A DNA stretch of 5,819 nt, from NCBI GenBank assembly GCA_937928175.1, contig CALFVP010000003.1, positions 1 to 5,819 of the forward strand, read 5' to 3'. Shown here piece by piece: positions 1 through 5,819 of this stretch. Every line of letters starts with the position of its first letter. The first letter of the stretch is position 1. This stretch comes from an uncultured bacterium. GTDB lineage: Bacteria > Spirochaetota > Brevinematia > DTOW01. Below the pieces are notes generated by a model. That model was not told the DNA's origin and did no database searches. It saw only the letters and a program-made list of their open reading frames with translations. The position numbers and the translations under genes were made by a program.

Positions 1-38
1 TTATAAAAATACCAAAAACTCCCTAAAAAATTAAAAAA

Positions 39-68
39 TTGAATAAAACAAATATTCTTTTTGATAAT
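39..68 (+). promoter_or_regulatory. Putative sigma70-type promoter of the lptD-like gene
   Basis: A TTGAAT hexamer (39-44, 4 of 6 to TTGACA) is followed after 18 nt by GATAAT (63-68, 5 of 6 to TATAAT). Transcription would begin near 75-76, leaving only about 4-5 nt before the ATG at 80. The -10 hexamer forms part of a 9-nt palindrome, GATA-A-TATC (63-71). No Shine-Dalgarno-like purine run precedes the ATG, which suits a nearly leaderless transcript. In such A+T-rich DNA, -10 matches arise by chance, so support comes mainly from the well-spaced -35 and from the same 11-mer occurring before argH. Confidence 0.45.
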
Positions 69-79
69 ATCAAACTATC

Positions 80-3007
80 ATGAAAAATTTCCTAATCTCA
101 CTAACTCTATTACCATTGACCTTAATCACTTTTGCTCAAACAAACCAAACAGAATCAAACCTACTAACCTTCCCAAGTTCCCCAAAAATTTTAATATCAA
201 AAACACCAGAAATAATAGACATAAAAAAAATAGACCTAAACAAATACATAGTAATTAACGAATTCGAAGCAATAAACGTAACATCAAAAACAAATATCTC
301 AACAATAAAAATTATTGGTAAAATAAAAGTATTCCACAAAAATAAAAAACTAAAATGCAACAACCTAACAATATTCGTTGTAAACAACGAAGTTAAAGAA
401 ATCGTAGGAGAAGGAGAAATAAAATTTGTTGACGGTAAAGACCTATTTGAAGGTGAAAAGTTTTTTTACAACGTAAAAACAGGAAAAATTTCGCTATACA
501 ATGCAAAAACAAAGCTAGACGATCAATACTATTACGCTGATGTCATGAAACAACTGTCACCTACAAAATTTTTTTTTGAAAACGTATCTTTCACGAAAAG
601 TGATTTGATTTTCCCAACTTACAAAGTAAACGCATACAGAGTATGGTACTACAAAGGAGATTACCTAATATCCTTAAATAACTCTTATCAAGTTGGTGCA
701 GGCTCATTCCTTTACTTTCCAACATACTTTGAACTTTACAGGTACACAGATATATACACAGATTTCGGATTAGAAAAAACCATAGGACTGTACATTCAAA
801 ACACATTTTACTTAAAAGATTGGTTTGGTAAAAAATACATACCCCTGGTAAAAATAAAATTTGACCACTACGAAAGGTTAGGAGAATACCTCGGTTTTGA
901 AATACCAAACGTAAACATAATATCAAACTTGTCAATAAGTGCAATCATAGACCTAGAATACGACAAAAAATACGAAAGTTTTAACAATACCATAGTTAAC
1001 TACATAGATCAATACGGTAAAAATGAATATCTGGAGTACAGAACTTTTGGATGGTACTACAAAATAAACGCAAAATACAGTAAGTCAGGAACATCTATAA
1101 ACTTTTCATCCGAAGATGTATACGATCCATACCTACCATCGAAATTCTCAGCAAGAAGAGAAAAATTAGATATACAGAAACTTATATTTCCATACGAAAA
1201 CGTATTTTGGTCTTTACCTGGCCCTAAACAAGTAACAACAAGAAAATTAGATTTATCCTATCAATACGGAATTTCTTCATTGAACCTTGGAATAGAATGG
1301 GTATACAAGTTAAGAAGCGGTATAAGTACAACAAACACAAACAGTTTCGGAGTAGTAGTAATAGAAAACAAAACAAACAGATACAATAACGACTACTACA
1401 GGTACGAACTTCAAAGAATATCAGGTCCCTACATATCATATTCAGCAACCATAGGCGAAATTTTCTCATTCTCCCTGGAAGATAAAACCACAAACATATC
1501 AACAAATTTCCAAACAAGTAAATCAAAATCTATAACCAACGAAAGAGAAATAAAAAAAGTATCCTTTGAAACAGATATTTTCATAATCACAACAAATACT
1601 ATAACCAATATAACCTACCCAGAAAAAGAAAAAAACTCAAAAACCGAAACAAACTCAATACCACTAACAAACGTAATACAAACAATAACAACAAACTTAC
1701 TAATAAACACTAACCAATTGAAAAAACAAACAAAAGAAGAAAAAACACTCAATTTAACAACAAACATCTCTTCAATAAAATGGTTAAGATTCAATACAAC
1801 AACTTCTGCAAACATATCAATAACCCCTCTATCAACGTTTAGAATAGAAGACGGAACACCACTAGAAGATACATTCACCCATAGAGAAAACGTAACAGTA
1901 AACCTAAACTTTTTTGGGCTAAACGATACAATCTCAATTTCATCATCGCTAGGAATACAAAATAACAACGTATGGACAAGAACAGAAAACCCTCTAAGAA
2001 AAAAACAAGATGACTTAAATTCAATAGCAACACTAAACTTAAACAATAAATTAGCAATAAAAACAACACTTTTTGACAAAACAATACTAAAATCAGATCC
2101 ACAAATATCATTTTCACATAACCTATCCTACAGAATAACAAGACCAACTCTCTTAACACCAGACGAAGATCCTTACTACCAAAACATAACATTACATAAC
2201 ATAGTAACAACATTTCTTTTAAAAGTTTTTGATTTATCAATAATCTCAAACGATATTTTAAAATTCTTAAACTTTTCATCTGTAACCGTATCATCAAGCG
2301 TAAGTTACAATTTACTTTATCTCAAAAACGAAATAAAATACCTAAACTCACCACACTACTGGACAAACAAAATATCAAACCCAATTTCTATAAACATTTC
2401 ATTCGGACCAATAGCAAACTACACAGTATCGTACAAAATAAAACTATCCAACGATAACGTAATACTAGATCCCATTAGAGTATCAATTTCCGGAGGAATA
2501 ACGATAAGAGACATAATATTAAACAGAGTAATACAAAAACTTAACTACATAAACACCAGTTACAGCATATCATTCGATTACGTAAATCCCATAAACAACA
2601 GTATAATCCTAAACTTATCACTAGGAGGTATAATAAACGAATACTGGAGTTTTGCAATATCAACATCCATCGTAAACACCAAAATATACAAATACGTACC
2701 AGAATACGCCCAAAGGTACAATACCCCCTACGTTGACCCTCTTAAAGATATAATTGACTCAATAAACGTATTCGATATAAACGCATTAAAAAGAACTAAC
2801 TTCAAAAACAAAGGAGTAAGTTTATCTTTACAAAGGGATTTATACGACTGGGTAGCATCAATAAGCGGAGGAATAAGACTTTACAAAGATGAAATAAGAA
2901 ACTTTGCTTTCTTTGAACCATTCGTAAAGTTTGAAATAACATCTAAAAAGAACATAGGTATAAACGTACCACCAATACAACCAGAACTGTATAGATTGTT
3001 TGAATAA
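80..3007 (+). CDS. lptD: LptD/OstA-like outer-membrane LPS-assembly protein
   Basis: Predicted 975-residue outer-membrane beta-barrel of the LptD family, which with the lipoprotein LptE inserts lipopolysaccharide into the outer leaflet. Residues 1-19 form a signal peptide (Lys2, hydrophobic 4-18, likely cleavage after Phe-Ala, before Gln20). Residues about 70-170 look like the LptA/OstA beta-jellyroll: short repeats such as GKIKVFHKNKK, GEGEIKFVDGK and FEGEKFFYNVKTGK. Residues about 200-218 (YQVGAGSFLYFPTYFE) resemble the family's entry into the barrel. The rest is alternating polar/hydrophobic strands rich in Tyr, Asn, Ser, Thr, and the C-terminus has DLYDW (920-924), comparable to the DLHCW-type motif of many non-proteobacterial homologues. 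Residues about 467-565 are a Thr/Asn/Lys-rich low-complexity insert. There is one cysteine (Cys93), so the usual LptD disulfide cannot form. The start is the first ATG and leads straight into the signal peptide. It converges with the HAD gene, stop against stop. Family membership is well supported; LPS as the actual cargo is inferred, since some spirochaetes keep LptD-like proteins without LPS. Confidence 0.78.
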   Translation: MKNFLISLTLLPLTLITFAQTNQTESNLLTFPSSPKILISKTPEIIDIKKIDLNKYIVINEFEAINVTSKTNISTIKIIGKIKVFHKNKKLKCNNLTIFVVNNEVKEIVGEGEIKFVDGKDLFEGEKFFYNVKTGKISLYNAKTKLDDQYYYADVMKQLSPTKFFFENVSFTKSDLIFPTYKVNAYRVWYYKGDYLISLNNSYQVGAGSFLYFPTYFELYRYTDIYTDFGLEKTIGLYIQNTFYLKDWFGKKYIPLVKIKFDHYERLGEYLGFEIPNVNIISNLSISAIIDLEYDKKYESFNNTIVNYIDQYGKNEYLEYRTFGWYYKINAKYSKSGTSINFSSEDVYDPYLPSKFSARREKLDIQKLIFPYENVFWSLPGPKQVTTRKLDLSYQYGISSLNLGIEWVYKLRSGISTTNTNSFGVVVIENKTNRYNNDYYRYELQRISGPYISYSATIGEIFSFSLEDKTTNISTNFQTSKSKSITNEREIKKVSFETDIFIITTNTITNITYPEKEKNSKTETNSIPLTNVIQTITTNLLINTNQLKKQTKEEKTLNLTTNISSIKWLRFNTTTSANISITPLSTFRIEDGTPLEDTFTHRENVTVNLNFFGLNDTISISSSLGIQNNNVWTRTENPLRKKQDDLNSIATLNLNNKLAIKTTLFDKTILKSDPQISFSHNLSYRITRPTLLTPDEDPYYQNITLHNIVTTFLLKVFDLSIISNDILKFLNFSSVTVSSSVSYNLLYLKNEIKYLNSPHYWTNKISNPISINISFGPIANYTVSYKIKLSNDNVILDPIRVSISGGITIRDIILNRVIQKLNYINTSYSISFDYVNPINNSIILNLSLGGIINEYWSFAISTSIVNTKIYKYVPEYAQRYNTPYVDPLKDIIDSINVFDINALKRTNFKNKGVSLSLQRDLYDWVASISGGIRLYKDEIRNFAFFEPFVKFEITSKKNIGINVPPIQPELYRLFE
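569..577 (+). repeat. T9 homopolymer inside the lptD-like gene
   Basis: Nine consecutive T residues encode Phe164-Phe166 in the segment between the LptA-like domain and the barrel. It is among the longest single-base runs I noticed in the window. Slippage of one base would truncate the protein early. Such runs are expected in A+T-rich genomes, so a switching role is only a possibility. Confidence 0.6.
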
Positions 3008-3937
3008 TTAAACTAACATTTTTATCTTGTTAGAGTAAATAAAATCAGAAAAAGAGGAAATAACTATTAAATCATCTATACTGTTAATGAACTTTTTATT
3101 GTTAGGTAAATTGAGAATTTTTCTTAAATGTTTAACAGGAATTTCTTTTAAAAGTTTTTGTAAAATGAACTTGTTACGTATTTTAGGTTTATAATCAATC
3201 AAAACAGCGTTCAATTTTAGAAATTTAGCAGTTAGAATATCATTTTCAATAGAATTACCTAAAACTAAAACTTTATTTTCTGGAATTTCTTCCTCTTCAA
3301 GTATCCTCTGAAGCCCCCTTTTTGAAGGTTTTTGGTATATAACGGGAAACTCCACAACATCACACATAAGAGACGAAACGTTATTACATATAGAGTAAAA
3401 CCATATTTTTGAAAAAGAATCTTCACTAAACTCCTCACCGTTATCACTACAGACTGAAAAACTATCTTGCAAACAGTATACATCGTCAAAATACTTATCT
3501 ATATCCAAAAGTTTTAACCTTTGTTTTACTACTCTTGAGGTAGAATTAGTAAAACCTATAACACTACCACCATTTTCCTTAACAAAACTTAAAAAAGATA
3601 AAGCACCTTGCACAAATTTTAAGTACTTTAACCTAGATTGGTTAAAACGAATTCTTAAGGAGTTAATAAAAGAAACCTTCGATGTTACATCCCCAAAAAC
3701 CATAACTTTATTACCGTACTCTTTCAAAACCTCATTAGCAATATACAAATAGTCATTACAAGAAAAAACGTAATTCTTTAGTTTACTTATAAATTTATCT
3801 ATAAATTCATCCTTGTTTAACCCAAAATTCTCATTCACAAAAACAGCCATAAACTCAATCATATCCAAATAATAGTTAGAAAAATCGTATATAACATTGT
3901 CTAACTCAGTAATGACATAAAACTTTCTATCCCGCAT
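3008..3937 (-). CDS. HAD-superfamily hydrolase-like protein with altered catalytic motifs
   Basis: A 309-residue cytoplasmic protein (no signal peptide) with the layout of a HAD subfamily I phosphatase with a helical C1 cap (about 20-115). Motif I is VITELDNVIYDF (8-19), matching the usual DxDxT box except that the nucleophile Asp is Glu11; the acid/base Asp13 is kept. Motif II is GFTNST (Thr130). Motif III is probably Lys203 in YQKPSK. Motif IV is VLVLGNSIENDI (223-234), where the usual GDS is GNS (Asn228) but Asp233 remains. The LDN-hydrophobic-hydrophobic-Y pattern recalls pyrimidine 5'-nucleotidase-like HADs, but I cannot assign a substrate. The C-terminal 60 residues beyond the core are Lys/Ile/Leu-rich and unassigned. 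I chose ATG at 3937 and not an upstream in-frame TTG (3979), because the extra 14 residues do not fit the fold and a purine-rich AGGGGA lies 4 nt before the ATG. Codons end mostly in T or G, opposite to the neighbouring genes. It is transcribed alone, divergent from argH. HAD fold is confident; catalytic activity is uncertain. Confidence 0.75.
   Translation of the reverse strand: MRDRKFYVITELDNVIYDFSNYYLDMIEFMAVFVNENFGLNKDEFIDKFISKLKNYVFSCNDYLYIANEVLKEYGNKVMVFGDVTSKVSFINSLRIRFNQSRLKYLKFVQGALSFLSFVKENGGSVIGFTNSTSRVVKQRLKLLDIDKYFDDVYCLQDSFSVCSDNGEEFSEDSFSKIWFYSICNNVSSLMCDVVEFPVIYQKPSKRGLQRILEEEEIPENKVLVLGNSIENDILTAKFLKLNAVLIDYKPKIRNKFILQKLLKEIPVKHLRKILNLPNNKKFINSIDDLIVISSFSDFIYSNKIKMLV
3013..3033 (-). 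terminator. Weak hairpin over the end of the HAD gene
   Basis: CTAACA (3013-3018) and TGTTAG (3028-3033) form a 6-bp stem with a 9-nt loop inside the last codons of the HAD gene. Read on the minus strand, the stem is followed by TTTAATTATT, a broken T tract across the stop codon, so it could be a weak intrinsic terminator for that gene. On the plus strand no T tract follows, so it would not obviously stop lptD transcripts. Only two G-C pairs are in the stem, hence low confidence. Confidence 0.25.
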
Positions 3938-3941
3938 ATAT

Positions 3942-3947
3942 TCCCCT
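3942..3947 (-). promoter_or_regulatory. Shine-Dalgarno-like site that decides the HAD gene start
   Basis: On the minus strand AGGGGA stands 4 nt before the ATG at 3937, with AAGG (3949-3952) a little further upstream. This is the only start in the window preceded by a purine-rich, G-containing site, and it favours the ATG over the in-frame TTG at 3979. Confidence 0.45.
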
Positions 3948-3982
3948 ACCTTACTAAAGCAAAAAAACCTACCCTTCAAGGT

Positions 3983-3988
3983 ATTTTA
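3983..3988 (-). promoter_or_regulatory. Possible -10 element of the HAD gene
   Basis: Minus-strand TAAAAT (5 of 6 to TATAAT) would place the transcript start near 3976, about 39 nt before the ATG at 3937, with room for the AGGGGA site. The best -35 with an 18-nt spacer is TTGTTT (4007-4012), matching only 3 of 6. This initiation point lies downstream of the TTG codon at 3979, again favouring the ATG. Confidence 0.25.
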
Positions 3989-4039
3989 AAAAAGAAAATA
4001 CAAAAAAAACAAACATAAACACAAAAACATACTCAAAAA

Positions 4040-4069
4040 TTCAAATTCACAAAAAAAATCGTTCATAAT
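4040..4069 (+). promoter_or_regulatory. Putative promoter of argH giving a leaderless mRNA
   Basis: CATAAT (4064-4069, 5 of 6 to TATAAT) ends 6 nt before the argH ATG, so transcription would start at about the A of the start codon. TTCAAA (4040-4045, 4 of 6 to TTGACA) lies 18 nt upstream, the same spacer as in the lptD promoter. The spacer holds an A8 run (4051-4058). The -10 is embedded in ATAATATCAAA (4065-4075), identical to positions 64-74 before the lptD-like gene. No Shine-Dalgarno sequence is present. Confidence 0.4.
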
Positions 4070-4075
4070 ATCAAA

Positions 4076-5386
4076 ATGAAGTTATGGGAAAAAAAACAAA
4101 CCAGAATTTTAAACCAAGTTGAGGAATTTGAAGTAGGAAAAGACCATATATACGACAGAGAAATAGCAATTTACGATGTCAAAGGCACAATAGCACACGC
4201 AAAAATGTTAAACAAAATTGGTATACTATCAGATACAGAAACTAGAAAACTAACAGTCGAACTAGAAAACTTGTACGAAAAATTCAAAAAACAACCACCT
4301 AACTTAACAAAAGAAGATGAAGATATTCACACATACATAGAAAATTACCTAACATCAATACTGGGCGATATCGGAAAAAAAATACATACAGCAAGAAGCA
4401 GAAACGACCAAGTACTAACAGCAATAAGACTATACGAAAAAGAAAAAATCCAACAGATCATAAGCCACATTGACAAAATACTCAAAAAGTTAAACAAAAT
4501 TTCAAACAAATTCAAAGGTAAACCATTCATAGGTTACACACACCTAAGACAAGCAATGCCAACAACAGTAGACACATGGATAGAATCTTTAATAGAAGCT
4601 TTGGAAGATGACAGGAAATTACTTAAAACAGCTTACGATTTTATAAACAGAAACCCTTTAGGTAGCGGAGCAGGATACGGCACACCAATAAAACTAGACA
4701 GAGAATTAACAACCAAATTACTAGGTTTCTCAGATTACATCAAAAACCCAATATACTGCCAAAACACAAGAGGTAAATACGAATCTATGCTACTATTCGC
4801 TATATCCAACATAGCAGGAGACTTAGCAAGGTTTTCAAACGATGTAATAATATTCTCATCAGATGAATTTGGTCTAATTGAACTTGAAGACAGCATAACA
4901 ACAGGAAGTAGCATAATGCCACACAAAAAAAACCCAGATGTCTTTGAACTAACAAGAGGAAAATTCAAAAAATTACTAGGAGCACTTATATCAACAATGA
5001 GTATAACTTTTTCACTACCAAGTGGATACAACAAAGATCTACAAGAAACAAAAGAACTCGTAATCGAAAGCATAAACGAAATAATAAAAAACCTAGAAAT
5101 TTTCGAAATAGTAATAGACTACATAAAAATAAACGAAGAGAAAATACTTTCAAAAGCAACAAAAGAAATATTCTCAGTAGACATAGCATTCGAAATAATG
5201 AAAGAGTTTAATTTACCATTCAGAGATGCCTACAGAAAAGTAGGTGAAATAATAGACGAATTAAGAAAAAACAATATCCAACTTGTAAAAGAAAAATTCA
5301 AAGACGAAATATCAAACAGAATAATTCATTTTCTTTCAATGGACATAAAAGACCTATTCAAAACATTCTTACCAAAAAGAAAATAA
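4076..5386 (+). CDS. argH: Argininosuccinate lyase
   Basis: Cytoplasmic homotetrameric enzyme of the fumarase/aspartase superfamily that splits argininosuccinate into arginine and fumarate, the last step of arginine synthesis. At 436 residues it is slightly shorter than the common 455-470. Visible landmarks: N-terminal MKLWEKK; EFEVGKD (17-23) and YDVKGTIAHAKML (33-45); EDIH (82-85); HTARSRNDQV (104-113); GYTH (153-156) with the catalytic His156; and the fumarate-lyase signature GSSIMPHKKNPD (277-288) carrying the catalytic serine loop. LPSGYNKDLQETKE (314-327) and VGKD near the N-terminus resemble the subgroup I associate with Bacteroidetes. After GYTH the usual LQ.AQP reads LRQAMP, so the normally conserved Gln is Arg158. 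Other key residues look intact, so I expect activity. No other arginine gene is in view. The ATG start fits the family N-terminus exactly. It is divergent from the HAD gene and 40 nt upstream of the apbE-like gene. Confidence 0.95.
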   Translation: MKLWEKKQTRILNQVEEFEVGKDHIYDREIAIYDVKGTIAHAKMLNKIGILSDTETRKLTVELENLYEKFKKQPPNLTKEDEDIHTYIENYLTSILGDIGKKIHTARSRNDQVLTAIRLYEKEKIQQIISHIDKILKKLNKISNKFKGKPFIGYTHLRQAMPTTVDTWIESLIEALEDDRKLLKTAYDFINRNPLGSGAGYGTPIKLDRELTTKLLGFSDYIKNPIYCQNTRGKYESMLLFAISNIAGDLARFSNDVIIFSSDEFGLIELEDSITTGSSIMPHKKNPDVFELTRGKFKKLLGALISTMSITFSLPSGYNKDLQETKELVIESINEIIKNLEIFEIVIDYIKINEEKILSKATKEIFSVDIAFEIMKEFNLPFRDAYRKVGEIIDELRKNNIQLVKEKFKDEISNRIIHFLSMDIKDLFKTFLPKRK

Positions 5387-5408
5387 TTAGAAAACAAACA
5401 ACAAAAAC

Positions 5409-5414
5409 AATAAT
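5409..5414 (+). promoter_or_regulatory. Possible -10 element before the apbE-like gene
   Basis: AATAAT (5 of 6 to TATAAT) ends 12 nt before the ATG at 5427 and sits in ATAATAATTAAAC, loosely like the ATAATATCAAAC before the lptD-like gene. No -35 is visible at 16-19 nt upstream. The gene could instead be read through from argH, which ends 40 nt upstream with no hairpin between. Confidence 0.2.
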
Positions 5415-5426
5415 AATTAAACCAGT

Positions 5427-5819
5427 ATGGTAAGAATTTTACCGCTTCTTTTTCTCACACTCCTACTACAAACTAAAGGCACACCACAGATAATATCAGA
5501 AGTATACACCTACAAAAATATCCCAATAATCATAAAACTATCACTAACCGAACAACAAAAATCAAAAAAAATACAAGAGAAAATATTCCAAATCATAACC
5601 AACCAAATATACAACTACGAATACAACGAAGGAAGTTACATAAAAAACGTAACCGAAAGTGCATACAGAAAACCAACCAAAATAGATAAAGACCTATCAA
5701 CACTTTTAAGCAAAATACTTTACTACAACTCGCTAACCAAATCCATAAGCCCAACAATAGGATACCTTATAGACATCTGGGGATTTGAAAGTGAAAAATT
5801 TTACATACCATCTCCTGAA
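5427..5819 (+). CDS. ApbE-like FAD:protein FMN transferase, N-terminal part
   Basis: An open frame of 131 codons runs unbroken to the window edge, so the C-terminal part is missing. Residues 1-18 look like a signal peptide (Arg3, hydrophobic 4-14), without a lipobox Cys. The segment 67-120 matches the pattern of ApbE proteins: YNEGSYIKNVTESA in place of the S-x-I-x-x-hN region, then regularly spaced helices, then SISPTIGYLIDIWGF (106-120), the counterpart of GAFDPTVGPLhxLWGF. ApbE enzymes move FMN from FAD to a Thr of exported partner proteins such as RnfG/NqrC or FMN-bind domain proteins; partner genes are not in view. The Asp of the FDP triplet is Ser here, and the N-terminus is poorly conserved. 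The metal- and FAD-binding parts lie beyond the edge and cannot be judged. The start is the first ATG after an in-frame TAA (5418-5420); no Shine-Dalgarno site is visible. Confidence 0.62.
   Translation, partial: MVRILPLLFLTLLLQTKGTPQIISEVYTYKNIPIIIKLSLTEQQKSKKIQEKIFQIITNQIYNYEYNEGSYIKNVTESAYRKPTKIDKDLSTLLSKILYYNSLTKSISPTIGYLIDIWGFESEKFYIPSPE

Noticed and set aside
61..258. 65-residue plus-strand frame overlapping the start of the lptD-like gene
   Set aside because: Out of frame with the signal peptide and OstA-like domain, starts at a non-ATG codon, and its product is an Asn/Lys/Pro-rich string with no family features.
1615..2079. 154-residue open frame on the minus strand inside the lptD-like gene
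   Set aside because: It is the antisense of a Thr/Asn-rich segment and yields a Val/Phe/Ser-rich string without a domain pattern or start signal. The plus frame has signal peptide and family motifs across the whole gene. Other minus-strand frames inside lptD and argH fail for the same reasons.
3938..3979. N-terminal extension of the HAD protein to the TTG at 3979
   Set aside because: The extra 14 residues precede a HAD motif I that normally lies near the N-terminus. The purine-rich AGGGGA site sits just before the ATG at 3937, and the candidate -10 lies too close to the TTG.
3938..4075. Small RNA or riboswitch in the divergent intergenic region
   Set aside because: The region is mostly A-rich on the plus strand with almost no G and no G-C-containing stems. 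It holds the promoter candidates for both flanking genes and nothing else that I can support.
1..5819. CRISPR array, insertion sequence or long direct repeats
   Set aside because: Short A/C-rich words such as aacaaac recur, but I saw no regularly spaced identical repeats, no terminal inverted repeats and no transposase-like frame. The recurrence is explained by base composition.
80..5819. A single operon or novel multi-gene defence or toxin system
   Set aside because: Orientations are plus, minus, plus, plus, with convergent and divergent junctions. The recognisable products belong to unrelated housekeeping roles, and no toxin, nuclease or phage-related domain is visible.

Overview
This is a bacterial, strongly A+T-rich window. 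It codes for Ile, Leu, Arg and Asn mainly with ATA, TTA/CTA, AGA and AAC/AAT. The first gene encodes a large outer-membrane beta-barrel of the LptD/OstA type, so the host has two membranes. A+T-rich codons, an LptD-like protein and a very strong strand asymmetry would suit a spirochaete-like lineage, but nothing here fixes the taxon. The ArgH protein carries sequence variants that I associate with the Bacteroidetes-type subgroup.

Layout: (1) 1-79, a short upstream region with a sigma70-like promoter ending almost at the start codon. (2) 80-3007 (+), an LptD-like outer-membrane assembly protein of 975 residues with signal peptide, LptA-like periplasmic domain and barrel. (3) 3008-3937 (-), a convergent HAD-superfamily protein whose stop codon directly abuts that of lptD and whose motif I nucleophile position is Glu instead of Asp. 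(4) 3938-4075, a divergent promoter region. (5) 4076-5386 (+), argininosuccinate lyase, apparently complete and catalytically intact. (6) 5427-5819 (+), the N-terminal 131 codons of a secreted ApbE-like protein (FAD:protein FMN transferase family), cut by the window edge.

The genes do not form one pathway: envelope biogenesis, an uncharacterised HAD protein, the last step of arginine synthesis, and periplasmic flavinylation. Only argH and the apbE-like gene (40-nt gap) could share a transcript. The points most worth a second look are the degenerate HAD active site; a shared promoter-like 11-mer (ATAATATCAAA) placed so close to two start codons that their mRNAs would be leaderless or nearly so; and the base skew, which follows the chromosome strand and not the gene, and visibly changes amino acid use (Val and Thr) between opposite-strand genes. 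I did not find a CRISPR array, mobile element, tRNA or rRNA, or a convincing new multi-gene system.
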